The notes: a model not told the origin generated them from the letters alone. Shown: positions 1-10,604, counted from the stretch's first letter. The stretch: 64,000 nt of DNA from Martinezella rhizogenes (GCF_000799715.1 NZ_JUHG01000004.1:21476-85475), one strand, 5' to 3'. Translations and numbers: made by a program.

Positions 1-2
1 TT

Positions 3-1019
3 CAAACTCCGCCACAAACAGCCGTGGCTATCATCCAGACAATTGTCAGCCCCGTAGCAGTCCCGGTTCCGGAGGCCATGCCTGTGCTTGAGGCTGTCGT
101 GATGCCGCAAACCACTCCAAATCAGCCTGCTAGTCCGCAGGGCGCGAATGTGCCCGTTATTAAAGAGAACACCCCTCCGCAGATTGCCGTCATCGTCGGA
201 GACAAGGCACTCCCCGCCACCTCGCTCCAGCCGTCGGCGCCAGGCGAAGCAAAGCTTCCAACGGAAATCGCGTTGATCCGATCTCCCCTCACGCCGCCGC
301 CGGTACCGCGCGACATCCAGCAGCTACAGGCCGATATCAAGCAAGGGCTGCAGGTCGTCATCGCCCCCCCGATTGATGTTACCGGCTCCGATCCTTCGCA
401 GCTCACCCGGAGCGATACGCCGCTGGCTGGGCGCCTCATTGCGCAGGCGCTTGCCGCCAATCGGCAGGATCTGCAACCATTACCGCAGGCGGCCCGTGAC
501 GAGAGCGTCAGGAATCTTACCGCCGCCTTGGCGGGTCAGACCGCGGTTTCCTCCGAAGAGGCGCAGAATGCGCCGCCCGCCGCGCTTCCTGGCAAACCAC
601 AGGTCAACGCGCCGCCGATGACGACCATGGACATGGCGGCGGCCGTGGCGCAGACGGGAACCACAATCGCTCCGCTGCTCGGCATTCCCTTTGCGATCGC
701 GCACTATCTTCCGGCCGATACCCCTGCTGACGATGATCCGAAACGGGTCGACCGTGTCGAACTGGTCGATGAAGAGCGCGAACAGGGGCAAGGCGGCGAG
801 ACGGCACGCGATGACAGCGATGATGATTCTGAGCCCGAGGCGACGGATCAACCCACTGCCGCCGCCGCCCCAGTCTCCGAGGAAACCGACGCTGAGGTCG
901 TTTCCACTTCGGTCATATCTGTTGCGCCGAAAATAGCGGCGTTGCCGGCACCATCACCGGTCGATCCCCTGTCCGATCACGCCTTCGATTTCTATCGACG
1001 CATGACGAGTTGGGAATAG
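3..1019 (+). CDS. Pro/Ala-rich protein of unknown function, 3' part
   Basis: The frame is open from the left edge. A GTG at 24 could be a start, but codons before it are also open and continue the same Pro/Gln/Ala-rich composition, so the gene probably begins outside the window. The visible part is about 338 residues. Most of it is low-complexity Pro/Ala/Val-rich sequence, followed by a short hydrophobic patch (residues about 214-230, around AQTGTTIAPLLGIPFAIAHY), an Asp/Glu-rich segment and a tail ending in DFYRRMTSWE. I recognise no catalytic domain. The composition suggests a disordered, possibly envelope-associated or flagellar-type protein, but this is a guess. It converges on rpsA and shares a terminator with it. 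Confidence 0.55.
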   Translation, partial: QTPPQTAVAIIQTIVSPVAVPVPEAMPVLEAVVMPQTTPNQPASPQGANVPVIKENTPPQIAVIVGDKALPATSLQPSAPGEAKLPTEIALIRSPLTPPPVPRDIQQLQADIKQGLQVVIAPPIDVTGSDPSQLTRSDTPLAGRLIAQALAANRQDLQPLPQAARDESVRNLTAALAGQTAVSSEEAQNAPPAALPGKPQVNAPPMTTMDMAAAVAQTGTTIAPLLGIPFAIAHYLPADTPADDDPKRVDRVELVDEEREQGQGGETARDDSDDDSEPEATDQPTAAAAPVSEETDAEVVSTSVISVAPKIAALPAPSPVDPLSDHAFDFYRRMTSWE

Positions 1020-1042
1020 CCGGACCGTACGAAGGTCAAACA

Positions 1043-1072
1043 AAAACCCGCCGGATCGCTCCGGCGGGTTTT
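1043..1072. terminator. Bidirectional rho-independent terminator
   Basis: A 13-bp perfect stem AAAACCCGCCGGA / TCCGGCGGGTTTT encloses a 4-base loop. It has A residues on the left flank and T residues on the right, so it can stop both the plus-strand gene ending at 1019 and rpsA ending at 1098 on the minus strand. Confidence 0.85.
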
Positions 1073-1097
1073 CTATTTCTATCAGGCTTGCCGAGGA

Positions 1098-2801
1098 TTA
1101 TTCGGTGCCGCGGTTCTTCAGAGCCGCACCCAGGATGTCGCCGAGCGAAGCGCCGGAGTCGGACGAACCGAACTGAGCAACTGCTTCCTTCTCTTCCGCG
1201 ATTTCCAGAGCCTTGATGGACAGCATGATCTTGCGGTCCTTCTTGGAGAAGTTGGTGACGCGGGCGTCGACAACCTGACCGACCGAGAAACGCTCCGGAC
1301 GCTGTTCGTCACGGTCACGCGACAGATCGGCGCGGCGGATGAACGAGGTGATGTCGTCGTGGTTGACGAGCTTCACTTCGATGCCACCGTCGTTGACTGC
1401 GATAACTTCGCAGGAAACGACTACGTTTTTGCGCAGGTCGCCAGAAGCAGCGGCTTCGCCAACCGCATCCTTGCCGAGCTGCTTGATGCCGAGCGAGATG
1501 CGTTCCTTGTCGACATCGACGTCGAGAACGACAGCCTTGACGACATCACCCTTGTTGAACTCCTCGATGACCTGTTCGCCCGGACGGTTCCAGTCGAGGT
1601 CGGAGAGGTGCACCATGCCGTCCACGTCGCCGTCGAGGCCGATGAACAGGCCGAATTCGGTCTTGTTCTTGACTTCGCCTTCGACTTCAGTGCCGGCCGG
1701 ATGGTTGCGAGCGAATGCAGCCCACGGATTTTCGAGCGTCTGCTTCAGGCCAAGCGAGATACGGCGCTTGGTCGGATCGACTTCGAGAACGACCACTTCG
1801 ACTTCCTGCGTCGTGGACAGGATCTTGCCGGGGTGTACGTTCTTCTTGGTCCAGGACATTTCCGAGATGTGGATCAGGCCTTCGATGCCCGGCTCCAGCT
1901 CGACGAACGCACCATAGTCGGTGATGTTCGTAACGGTACCGGAAATCTTCTTGCCTTCCGGATACTTGGCCTGGATGCCATCCCACGGATCGCTCTCGAG
2001 CTGCTTCATGCCGAGCGAGATACGGTGGGTTTCCTGGTTGATGCGGATGATCTGTACCTTGACCTGCTGGCCGATGGACAAGATTTCCGACGGATGGTTC
2101 ACACGGCGCCATGCCATGTCGGTGACGTGCAGCAGGCCGTCGATGCCGCCGAGGTCAACGAACGCACCGTAATCGGTGATGTTCTTGACGACGCCGTCAA
2201 CAACCTGGCCTTCTTCGAGGTTCTGAACGATTTCAGAACGCTGCTCGGCACGGGATTCTTCCAGAACCGTACGGCGGGACACGACGATGTTGCCGCGGCG
2301 CTTGTCCATCTTGAGGATTTCGAAGGGCTGCGGGTTGTGCATCAGCGGGGTCACGTCGCGGATCGGACGAATGTCGACCTGCGAGCGCGGCAGGAAGGCG
2401 ATAGCGCCGTCGAGATCGACGGTGAAGCCGCCCTTGACCTGGTTGAAGATGACGCCTTCAACGCGTTCGCCAGCTTCGAACTTGGCTTCGAGCTTGATCC
2501 AGCTTTCTTCGCGGCGAGCCTTTTCGCGCGACAGAACGGCTTCGCCCAGCGCGTTTTCGATACGCTCGACGTAGACTTCGACTTCATCGCCGACCTTGAG
2601 CGTGCCGTCCTTGGCGCGCGCACCGAATTCCTTCAGGGCAATGCGGCCTTCGACCTTGAGGCCAACGTCGACAACGGCGACGTCCTTCTCGATGGCGGTG
2701 ACGATGCCCTTGGTGACATAGCCTTCGGCCAGATCGTTCTTGGCAAAGGACTCTTCGAGAAGAGCTGCGAAATCTTCGCGAGAGGGGGTAGCTACAGACA
2801 T
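1098..2801 (-). CDS. rpsA: 30S ribosomal protein S1
   Basis: Cytoplasmic RNA-binding protein that brings mRNA to the 30S subunit. The 567-residue protein has six successive S1 (OB-fold) repeats with recurring elements such as DYGAFVDLGGIDGLLH, DYGAFVELEPGIEGLIH and EFGLFIGLDGDVDGMVH, and ends in a variable tail. The length is normal for rhizobial S1. The frame stays open for 25 codons upstream, but the ATG at 2801 (MSVATPSREDF) follows a good GGAGA ribosome site about 6 bases before it and matches the usual S1 N-terminus, so I chose it. cmk and aroA lie upstream on the same strand, the common cmk-rpsA order. Confidence 0.97.
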   Translation of the reverse strand: MSVATPSREDFAALLEESFAKNDLAEGYVTKGIVTAIEKDVAVVDVGLKVEGRIALKEFGARAKDGTLKVGDEVEVYVERIENALGEAVLSREKARREESWIKLEAKFEAGERVEGVIFNQVKGGFTVDLDGAIAFLPRSQVDIRPIRDVTPLMHNPQPFEILKMDKRRGNIVVSRRTVLEESRAEQRSEIVQNLEEGQVVDGVVKNITDYGAFVDLGGIDGLLHVTDMAWRRVNHPSEILSIGQQVKVQIIRINQETHRISLGMKQLESDPWDGIQAKYPEGKKISGTVTNITDYGAFVELEPGIEGLIHISEMSWTKKNVHPGKILSTTQEVEVVVLEVDPTKRRISLGLKQTLENPWAAFARNHPAGTEVEGEVKNKTEFGLFIGLDGDVDGMVHLSDLDWNRPGEQVIEEFNKGDVVKAVVLDVDVDKERISLGIKQLGKDAVGEAAASGDLRKNVVVSCEVIAVNDGGIEVKLVNHDDITSFIRRADLSRDRDEQRPERFSVGQVVDARVTNFSKKDRKIMLSIKALEIAEEKEAVAQFGSSDSGASLGDILGAALKNRGTE

Positions 2802-2980
2802 AAAATCTCCTGGCGTGTCCTTATTATGCATTTTGGACACTGATGCGCCGGTGGTTCGTGTTGAACAGGCCTGCATCCAGTCCGCTTCCCCTTGGGAAAG
2901 CTATCCGGCGCTTGGACGGAATGTCAGGCTTCTAAAAATCGGCGGCTCCGTGCACAAGGCACGCAAAGGCCGCTCGCATG

Positions 2981-3624
2981 TTAGGCATTTCGGCTCAGAA
3001 CGGCGTCGATGATCGACTTTGCCGCCTGAAACGCCGCTTCTATACTCATTTCTGAAGTATCAAGCAAGTGTGCGTCTTCCGCCGGCCGTAGAGGGCTGTC
3101 GGTGCGGCCCATATCGCGCGCGTCACGCCGTTTCACGTCTTCGAAAATAGCCTGATAGTCGGCGCTACCGCCGGCATCGGTAATTTCGTCGTAACGCCGC
3201 TTCGCGCGGACTTCGGCCGAGGCCGAGACATAGATTTTCACCGGCGCATCCGGGCAGATGACGGTGCCGATGTCGCGCCCGTCGAGAACCGTGCCCGGCT
3301 CCTTGCGTGAGAAGGTGCGCTGCATCTCGACCAGCGTCCGACGCACCGCCGGCATGACGGCGACCTTCGACGCTGCCTCGCCGATCTCGTGTTTCGACAG
3401 GACGGCACGGTCGAGCCCGGCAAGATCGACCTTGCGCGCCATCGTCTCCGCCATGGCCTCGTCATCGAGCGGCAGGCCGGCATCGAGCAGGGCCTTGGCT
3501 GTTGCCCGGTAGATCAGACCGGTGTCGAGATGGTGGAAGCCATATTGGTCGGCGATCCGGCGCGACAAGGTTCCCTTGCCTGCCGCGGCTGGTCCGTCGA
3601 TGGCGATCGTAAACGGTGTCGTCA

Positions 3625-3625
<1 letters not shown>
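2981..3625 (-). CDS. cmk: Cytidylate kinase
   Basis: Phosphorylates CMP and dCMP with ATP in pyrimidine nucleotide recycling. The 214 residues are typical for the family. The P-loop GPAAAGKGT is at residues 11-19, and the CMP-binding/LID region shows [20 protein letters not shown] and RAKRRYDE. The start is GTG at 3625, and its G is also the last base of the aroA TAG stop (TAGTG), so the two genes are translationally coupled. A 179-bp gap separates it from rpsA downstream. Confidence 0.96.
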
Positions 3626-5022
<1,397 letters not shown>

Positions 5023-5258
5023 TTATCGCTGACTTCGGTCCGGTTGCGCCAGCTGCCCTGCGGTTCACGCGGGCTCGATATCACAGAGATGTTGCCGGGT
5101 CATCCCGGTATGCGGGGAAAACCCTTCTCGCCGTATATAAAGTTTGGCTTTGACAGGGCCTGCGGTAACGATTAAGGGGACCGGCTGATAATTTCCCTTA
5201 AAAGGCCGGCTTTCCCGGCTTGCCGAATATTGATTCGGCCATTCATGAGGCTTTGACA

Positions 5259-5642
5259 GTGGCGAAAGCGGAACTTGGAACAAAACGTACCGATCCGGAC
5301 AACGGCAAGAAATTCTATGACCTGAACCGGGACCCGGTCGTCTCGCCCTATACCGGCAAGTCCTGGCCCCTGTCCTACTTCGAGGAAACCTCCGCTGCCA
5401 AGGAGATTCCGGAAGAAGAGGAAGTGGCTGAAGTCGATACCGAAAACACCGAAGTCGAGCTGGTCTCGCTGGAGGACGCCGATGAGGCGGCCACCGCCGA
5501 CGAGATCCCCGACGATATCGGCGATGACGATGTCGAAATCGGCGACGATGACGACGACACCTTCCTTGAAGCCGACGAAGACGAAGATGATGACGATATG
5601 AGCGACATCATCGGCGTTACCGGCGACGACGACGACGTTTGA
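5259..5642 (+). CDS. TIGR02300-family protein (FYDLN acid domain)
   Basis: A 127-residue alphaproteobacterial protein of unknown function. The N-terminal third carries the family hallmark KKFYDLNRDPVVSPYTGKSW. The rest is extremely acidic, with runs of Asp and Glu ending in GDDDDV. The GTG at 5259 gives the usual N-terminus VAKAELGTKRTDP. An upstream TTG in the same frame would add an atypical leader. It is transcribed divergently from aroA, as in other rhizobia. The acidic tail suggests binding to a basic partner or nucleic-acid mimicry, which is inference only. Confidence 0.88.
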   Translation: MAKAELGTKRTDPDNGKKFYDLNRDPVVSPYTGKSWPLSYFEETSAAKEIPEEEEVAEVDTENTEVELVSLEDADEAATADEIPDDIGDDDVEIGDDDDDTFLEADEDEDDDDMSDIIGVTGDDDDV

Positions 5643-5653
5643 TTTGCGGATAG

Positions 5654-5689
5654 TCGGCCCGGTAAAACAAGAAAAGTTTTCCGGGCCGA
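5654..5689 (+). terminator. Stem-loop after the FYDLN gene
   Basis: TCGGCCCGG and CCGGGCCGA pair perfectly. The inner AAAAC/GTTTT can extend the stem with one bulge. No clear T tract follows, so it may be a weak terminator or a 3' stabilising hairpin. Confidence 0.45.
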
Positions 5690-5795
5690 AAATTTCGGCT
5701 TGCTATCTGTAAAAACCAGAAGTAATAAGCCGCCACCCCGACGGGCGAAACGCTTCGAGGGGACCCAGGGCCGGTTTAACCGGCACCATCTTGAT

Positions 5796-5870
<75 letters not shown>

Positions 5871-5871
<1 letters not shown>

Positions 5872-5986
5872 GCCTTCGCTCTGCGAGCTTCGACTCGGCA
5901 AGCCCGGAGGGCTTGATGGGCTGAAGGCGAGAAGGCAGCGAAGGCTGCCGCGCTGAAGTTGCGAAGCAACGTAAGCGGGCTTTTTT
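5871..5986 (+). repeat. Hairpin-rich linker between tRNA-Ala and the GIY-YIG gene
   Basis: Immediately after the tRNA CCA end there are nested inverted repeats: AGCCTTCGCT (5871-5880) with AGCGAAGGCT (5937-5946), CAAGCCC-GGA-GGGCTTG near 5899-5915, and GTTGC-GAA-GCAAC near 5959-5971. A GCGGGC followed by six T residues ends the block at about 5986, so it can act as the tRNA terminator. I recall similar linkers next to other tRNA/GIY-YIG pairs in Rhizobiales, but could not check this. Confidence 0.55.
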
Positions 5987-6096
5987 CCACTCGACGCGAA
6001 TTTTTCTCCCATCCTCTCGAGATTGCTATTGCCGCCAGTAGCAATAATGTATCGCAATGGTTGCGTGCCTGCTCGGACGCACTATCATGCCTTCGC

Positions 6097-6336
6097 ATGA
6101 AGTATGTCTACATCCTCACATGCACTGAGTTCCCCGATCGCCACTATGTCGGCGTCACTGGCGACCTGAAAGCCCAATTGGCAAAGCATAGTGCCAAGGA
6201 GGTCCCGCATACCTCAAAATATGCGCCATGGTCTCTCAAAACCTACATCGCCTTTTCCGATGAGGCACGGGCCTTCGCATTCGAGAAATATCTGAAATCC
6301 GGTTCAGGGCGGGCCTTCGCAAAAAAGAGACTATAG
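6097..6336 (+). CDS. Mini GIY-YIG nuclease-domain protein
   Basis: A 79-residue single-domain protein of the small bacterial GIY-YIG type (UPF0213/COG2827-like). The two core strands read VYILT and HYVGVT, so the canonical YIG is YVG. The conserved arginine region is diverged, and the Glu/Lys-rich end (FAFEKYLKSGSGRAFAKKRL) matches the family. The frame is open 46 codons upstream, but MKYVYILT at 6097 is the standard family start. The ribosome site is weak. It sits 225 bases downstream of tRNA-Ala. Single-domain members are presumed nucleases, but their targets are largely unknown. Confidence 0.8.
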   Translation: MKYVYILTCTEFPDRHYVGVTGDLKAQLAKHSAKEVPHTSKYAPWSLKTYIAFSDEARAFAFEKYLKSGSGRAFAKKRL

Positions 6337-6435
6337 TCTTCTCCCCAATCCGCACGCGCGCCCCGATCAACCCCTCCGCATCCCACCCACTTCATGCTAG
6401 CTTCCACTCTCCCGCCAACCCACCCCGATTCGGCC

Positions 6436-7158
6436 ATGACCAGACAGCGTCGCCGTCGCCTCATCAAGACCCGTCGTACGGTGACGGGGTTTCTGCTTGT
6501 CGCCTCGATTTCCTTTATCGCCGGGATGACCGATGCGGTCGGGTTGATGCTGACCGGGAACTTCGTGTCCTTCATGACCGGCAATACGACGCGGGCGGCG
6601 ATTGCGCTTGGGACGGGGGATTTTGGCCATGCGGCGGTGCTGTTTGCGGCGATCGTCACCTTTATCGGCGGTAATGCGCTGGGGATCGTCGTTGCCCATG
6701 CCGCCGATCGGCGGGCCTTTGTCGTGCTCGCCTGCGTCAGCATTCTCCTGGCGCTGGCGGCGGGTTTCGAGGCACCGTCGCTAATCCTCGTGCAGTTCTA
6801 TCTGGTGGTGCTGGCGATGGGCATGGTCAATGCCACGGTCGAGCATATCGAGGGTCTGCCGATCGGGCTCACCTATGTCACCGGCGCGCTGTCGCGCTTT
6901 GGGCGCGGGATTGGCCGTTTTATCCTTGGCGACCGCGATTTCCTCTGGACGGTGCAGATCGTGCCCTGGAGCGGCATGATCATCGGCGCCGTCCTAGGCG
7001 CTCTCTTGGCCGGCGCCTTTGGCTCGCATGCGCTCTGGCTGGTGTCGATGGTCGCGCTTGTCCTTGCGTTCGCGACCCTTTTCATCCCGCGACCGCTACA
7101 GCGCCGCTTCAATCAGCGCCTCATGGTGACGACGTCGATGGTGAAGAGATCGAAATAG
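6436..7158 (+). CDS. YoaK/DUF1275-family membrane protein
   Basis: A 240-residue inner-membrane protein with about six hydrophobic segments. The signature near the start, GMTDAVGLMLTGNFVSFMTGNTT, is typical of DUF1275 (YoaK-like), as is the later ATVEHIEGLPIGLTYVTGALSR. Function is not established; some members are discussed as small-molecule permeases. The start at 6436 (MTRQRRRR) gives a basic cytoplasmic N-terminus before the first helix. A start 14 codons upstream is possible. No operon partner is obvious. Confidence 0.85.
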   Translation: MTRQRRRRLIKTRRTVTGFLLVASISFIAGMTDAVGLMLTGNFVSFMTGNTTRAAIALGTGDFGHAAVLFAAIVTFIGGNALGIVVAHAADRRAFVVLACVSILLALAAGFEAPSLILVQFYLVVLAMGMVNATVEHIEGLPIGLTYVTGALSRFGRGIGRFILGDRDFLWTVQIVPWSGMIIGAVLGALLAGAFGSHALWLVSMVALVLAFATLFIPRPLQRRFNQRLMVTTSMVKRSK

Positions 7159-7253
7159 CCACATTGCAGTGCACAAAAATCTGCTAGGAAAAGACGAATC
7201 GTTTTCCACCAACGCCCATTGGAGCTTCGGCTCGACAAGCGCGAGGATACATT

Positions 7254-8045
7254 TTGTTCGTTTTTTCCAAACTTGTCTGGATTTTCGGTCAGCCGCTGTC
7301 CCTGGCCTTTCTCTTCGGCCTGCTGGCCTTCATCGGCGTCCTCGTCCGCAGGCGCTGGATCGCGCTTGCCTCGTCGCTGCTGTCGATCCTGATCCTGTTT
7401 GTGGCGCTTTATACGACGGCCGGCGCCTATGTCGTCCAGGGTCTGGAAGAGCGCTTTCCGCATGTCGCGGCCGACCCGGCGGATCTGAAATGCATGATCG
7501 TTCTCGGCGGTGCCACGCAGAACCAGGTGACGACGGTGCGCGGCGGCTATGAGCTTGATTCGGCCGGCGACCGTCTGATCGAGGCCTTGCGGCTGGCGCA
7601 GAAATATCCGCAGGCGCGGATCGTTGTCTCCGGCGGCGACGGCTCGATCGGCGGCGACTACGAGGGCGATGCCGTCATCTCCGAGCGCTTCTTCACGGCG
7701 CTTGGTATCGACAAGGATCGCCTCGTTGAGGACAAGACCTCGCGCACCACCTTCGAAAACGCCGTCAACACGAAAGAGCTGCTGGCGCAGAACGGGCTGT
7801 CCGGCTGCCTGCTGATCACCTCCGGCTTCCATATGCCGCGCTCCGTGGGCATCTTCCGCAAGCAAGGTATCGACGTCGTGCCCTGGCCCGTGGATTACCG
7901 CAGCACCGGCAAGGAGACGCTCGGCTTCGATTTCACCCAGCCGTCGCTGAACGCGCAGCTGTTGTCGACCGGCGTGCGCGAATGGATCGGCCTCGTCGGC
8001 TACTATGCCGTCGGCCGCACCTCGGCGTTTTATCCCGGACCGTAA
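7254..8045 (+). CDS. YdcF-like (DUF218) membrane-anchored protein
   Basis: A 263-residue protein with two N-terminal transmembrane helices (residues about 5-27 and 33-55) followed by a DUF218 domain: IVLGGATQ, RIVVSGGDG, EDKTSRTTFENAVNTKELL, LLITSGFHMPRS. DUF218 proteins such as SanA and ElyC have been linked to envelope integrity and lipid-carrier metabolism. The exact reaction here is unknown. The start is TTG at 7254, with GAGGA about 8 bases upstream; no ATG in frame fits the first helix better. Confidence 0.86.
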   Translation: MFVFSKLVWIFGQPLSLAFLFGLLAFIGVLVRRRWIALASSLLSILILFVALYTTAGAYVVQGLEERFPHVAADPADLKCMIVLGGATQNQVTTVRGGYELDSAGDRLIEALRLAQKYPQARIVVSGGDGSIGGDYEGDAVISERFFTALGIDKDRLVEDKTSRTTFENAVNTKELLAQNGLSGCLLITSGFHMPRSVGIFRKQGIDVVPWPVDYRSTGKETLGFDFTQPSLNAQLLSTGVREWIGLVGYYAVGRTSAFYPGP

Positions 8046-8057
8046 CAGGTGTCCAAG

Positions 8058-8092
8058 CCGTAACTACGTGTTTTGAGCGTAGTTGCGGTCTT
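8058..8092 (+). terminator. Stem-loop after the YdcF-like gene
   Basis: CCGTAACTACG and CGTAGTTGCGG form an 11-bp stem with one G:T pair and a 9-base loop, followed by TCTTA. It lies between convergent genes and probably ends transcription from the left. Confidence 0.55.
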
Positions 8093-8104
8093 ATGCCGTA
8101 GGCG

Positions 8105-8581
8105 CTACTTTTTCGAAACAGTGACGAATTTGACGCCGCGGACGCGGACAGTGATCTCGCAGGGAGCGCTGTCGGTGCGGTCGCAGAAGCGTGGGTGCAT
8201 CTTCATGACCAGCACCATGTTGCCGAAGCGCTGAATGAAATCATAGCCGTAGATCCGCGCCGTGGCGACGAGGATATAGCCGCCCTCGACGACATGGACG
8301 TAGAAATTATAAGGGCAACCCTCGTCGGTGCAGTCAGGCCCTTTTTCGCCCTTGCAGGTGATCTCGCCCTCGTTGACGACGATGTCCATCAGCTTATCGT
8401 TGTTGAAGTCCCGCTCTGTGGCAAAGCCGTCGCCGAAGCTTGCCTGGCCCTCGCAGCGTTTGGTGAAGTGATCCTTCTCATAGGCCACCGGATCCTGCAG
8501 CAGCGATTGCTGCGCTTGCGCCGTGACGGGCAGGATGACGAACGCGACGAGATTGAGGATCACGATCAGCAGGGATTTCAA
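8105..8581 (-). CDS. Secreted periplasmic protein of unknown function
   Basis: 158 residues beginning with a clear Sec signal peptide (MKSLLIVILNLVAFVILPVT, cleavage probably after AQA at residues 21-23). The mature part has six cysteines, one group in CKGEKGPDCTDEGC and two in FCDRTDSAPC, which suggests disulfides. It also has an EF-hand/VCBS-like stretch, DFNNDKLMDIVV. I do not recognise the family. It converges on the YdcF-like gene and is divergent from the TRIC gene. Confidence 0.7.
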   Translation of the reverse strand: MKSLLIVILNLVAFVILPVTAQAQQSLLQDPVAYEKDHFTKRCEGQASFGDGFATERDFNNDKLMDIVVNEGEITCKGEKGPDCTDEGCPYNFYVHVVEGGYILVATARIYGYDFIQRFGNMVLVMKMHPRFCDRTDSAPCEITVRVRGVKFVTVSKK

Positions 8582-8723
8582 CGGGGTTTCCTCTCCAAAG
8601 CACGGCGCGACCGCGGGGGTTGTCGCGTCCGCTCCGACATCTTTACGCCTGCCTGCTTGCGCGGCCCTTGCGGCCGTGATTCACTCCGCCAAAATCGCCG
8701 CCGGCATTCTGTTGGAGCTCCCG

Positions 8724-9359
8724 ATGTCGCTTCTTTCGTTTCTCGACTATGCCGGCGTCGCGCTTTTTGCCGCGACCGGCGCGCTGGCGGCCTCGCGCAA
8801 GCAGCTTGATCTGATTGGCTTCCTGTTTTTTGCCGCGGTCACCGGCATCGGCGGCGGCACGCTTCGCGATATCATCCTCGGCCGCGTGCCGGTCTTCTGG
8901 GTATTGAACCCGACCTATATCATCATCTGCGCCGGTGTCGGCGCGGTGTTCTTCTTCACCGCGCATCTGGTCGAATCACGCTATCGGCTGCTGCTCTGGC
9001 TGGATGCGATCGGCCTGTCGGCCTATTGCGTCATGGGGGCGGCCAAGGGCATGGCGGCGACAGGCTCGCCCACGGTCGCCATCGTCACCGGCGCGCTGAC
9101 GGCGACCTTTGGCGGCATTCTGCGGGATTTGCTCGCAAACGAACCATCGGTACTGCTGAGGCCGGAAATCTATGTGACCGCCGCCCTTGTTGGCGCCGGC
9201 GTCTTCACCGCTGCCAACGCGACGATGCTGCCGCTCTATGCCTCGGCGGGGCTCGGCGTTGCCGCCGCCTTTGCCGTGCGCGGCGGCGCGCTCTGGTTCG
9301 GCTGGACCTTCCCGACCTATCATCATAGGCCCGGCCGGCATCCCGACGATGTGATGTGA
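8724..9359 (+). CDS. TRIC cation channel family protein (UPF0126/YadS-like)
   Basis: A 211-residue inner-membrane protein with about seven helices and the duplicated glycine-rich motifs of the TRIC/UPF0126 family: TGIGGGTLRDIILGRVPVFW and, in the second half, ATFGGILRDLLANEPSVLL. The family is known as K+-permeable trimeric channels in archaea and animals; bacterial members are less studied. The ATG at 8724 has GGAG 7 bases upstream and starts at the first helix (MSLLSFLDYAGVALFAATG). The frame is open 67 codons further upstream but there encodes atypical sequence. Confidence 0.9.
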   Translation: MSLLSFLDYAGVALFAATGALAASRKQLDLIGFLFFAAVTGIGGGTLRDIILGRVPVFWVLNPTYIIICAGVGAVFFFTAHLVESRYRLLLWLDAIGLSAYCVMGAAKGMAATGSPTVAIVTGALTATFGGILRDLLANEPSVLLRPEIYVTAALVGAGVFTAANATMLPLYASAGLGVAAAFAVRGGALWFGWTFPTYHHRPGRHPDDVM

Positions 9360-9373
9360 GCTGGGCTCGTGGT

Positions 9374-9793
9374 TCACCGCTGCTTGCGGCGCAGGCGGAT
9401 GACAACGTCGACATGGGCGATTTCCATACCCACCGGCGGCTCCGGCAGGTTGGCGATCGTCAGATTGCTGATTGGAATATCCAGCACTTCATTGTGGCCT
9501 TCGACGAAGAAGTGGTGATGGTCGGAGACGTTGGTGTCGAAATAGGTCCTGGCGCTTTCGACGGCCAGCACGCGGATGAGACCAGCCTCCGTGAATTGAT
9601 GCAGCGTGTTGTAGACGGTGGCGAGCGAGACCGGAACGCCGGCGGTGACGGCTTCCTCGTGAAGCTCCTCGACGGTCAGATGGCGGTCGCCCTTGGCAAA
9701 AAGAAGATCGCCCAGCGCGATGCGCTGTCGGGTCGGCCTCAGGCCGGCGCTGCGCAGCCTGGTTTCGATCGCGATTTCGGCTTCTTCCGCCAT
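9374..9793 (-). CDS. irr: Fur-family iron/heme-responsive regulator Irr
   Basis: A 139-residue Fur-superfamily DNA-binding regulator. It has a winged helix in residues about 10-80 (LRPTRQRIALGDLLF, VSLATVYNTLHQFTEAGLI) and a histidine cluster HHH at residues 92-94 that binds heme in Irr. The CxxC zinc pairs of Fur are absent and there is no GCP heme regulatory motif, as expected for rhizobial rather than Bradyrhizobium Irr. In rhizobia Irr represses heme synthesis and activates iron uptake when heme is low. It lies directly upstream of, and divergent to, fabA. GGAG precedes the ATG. Confidence 0.9.
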   Translation of the reverse strand: MAEEAEIAIETRLRSAGLRPTRQRIALGDLLFAKGDRHLTVEELHEEAVTAGVPVSLATVYNTLHQFTEAGLIRVLAVESARTYFDTNVSDHHHFFVEGHNEVLDIPISNLTIANLPEPPVGMEIAHVDVVIRLRRKQR

Positions 9794-10088
9794 TCAGAGA
9801 GCTCCGGATTCCTGATCTCTATAATTCTTGATTAAGCCATATAACTTTTGCACGGATTGCTTTCAATAGTTTCGATGGGGTGGGAAGGTCGTCAATCGCC
9901 GTAAAAATAGGGCTCTTGCCGCATTTGCCACTGGCAGCAGCTCTAGCGTTCCTGTATGCGACGACCACATATAGCGAAGTGCGTCCATCGGGCGGCAAAA
10001 TGAGCGTGTCATGCTTACGCTTCATTTTCCCTCGATCTTGCACTAAAGCTTCACATCCACGGCATCCATGCGGGGGAACGGAATTTTT
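9794..10088. promoter_or_regulatory. Divergent irr / fabA control region
   Basis: 295 bases without a gene. The half near irr is AT-rich (TATAATTCTTGATTAAGCC) and is the likely irr promoter. The half near fabA must hold the promoter of the fab operon, with GGGGGA and CGGAA just before the fabA ATG. I could not identify a convincing Irr or RirA box. Confidence 0.5.
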
Positions 10089-10604
10089 ATGACGACGAGA
10101 CAATCCAGCTTCGACTATGAGGAAATCCTGGCCTGCGGCCGCGGCGAATTGTTCGGTCCGGGCAACGCGCAGCTTCCCTTGCCACCGATGCTGATGGTTC
10201 ATCGCATTACAGATATCTCCGAAACAGGTGGTGCCTTCGACAAGGGCTATATTCGCGCCGAATATGACGTGCGTCCCGACGACTGGTATTTTCCCTGCCA
10301 TTTCGCTGGCAATCCGATCATGCCGGGCTGCCTCGGCCTTGATGGCATGTGGCAGTTGACTGGCTTCTTCCTCGGCTGGCTCGGCGAGCCGGGCCGTGGC
10401 ATGGCGCTATCCACCGGCGAAGTGAAGTTCAAGGGCATGGTTCGTCCGGACACGAAGCTCCTCGAATACGGCATCGACTTCAAGCGCGTCATGCGCGGCC
10501 GCCTCGTCCTCGGAACCGCCGACGGTTACTTGAAGGCCGACGGCGAAGTCATTTATCAGGCATCGGACCTGCGCGTCGGCCTGTCAAAGGACAAGGCCGC
10601 CTGA
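10089..10604 (+). CDS. fabA: 3-hydroxydecanoyl-ACP dehydratase/isomerase
   Basis: Dehydrates 3-hydroxydecanoyl-ACP and isomerises the trans-2 to the cis-3 product, the branch point to unsaturated fatty acids. 171 residues with the hot-dog active-site helix [20 protein letters not shown]: catalytic His71 and Asp85 are present, matching E. coli His70/Asp84. The start ATG at 10089 ([14 protein letters not shown]) fits the family; an upstream in-frame ATG at 10068 would add seven residues. It is first of the fabA-fabB-fabI operon, with fabB 53 bases downstream. Confidence 0.97.
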   Translation: MTTRQSSFDYEEILACGRGELFGPGNAQLPLPPMLMVHRITDISETGGAFDKGYIRAEYDVRPDDWYFPCHFAGNPIMPGCLGLDGMWQLTGFFLGWLGEPGRGMALSTGEVKFKGMVRPDTKLLEYGIDFKRVMRGRLVLGTADGYLKADGEVIYQASDLRVGLSKDKAA

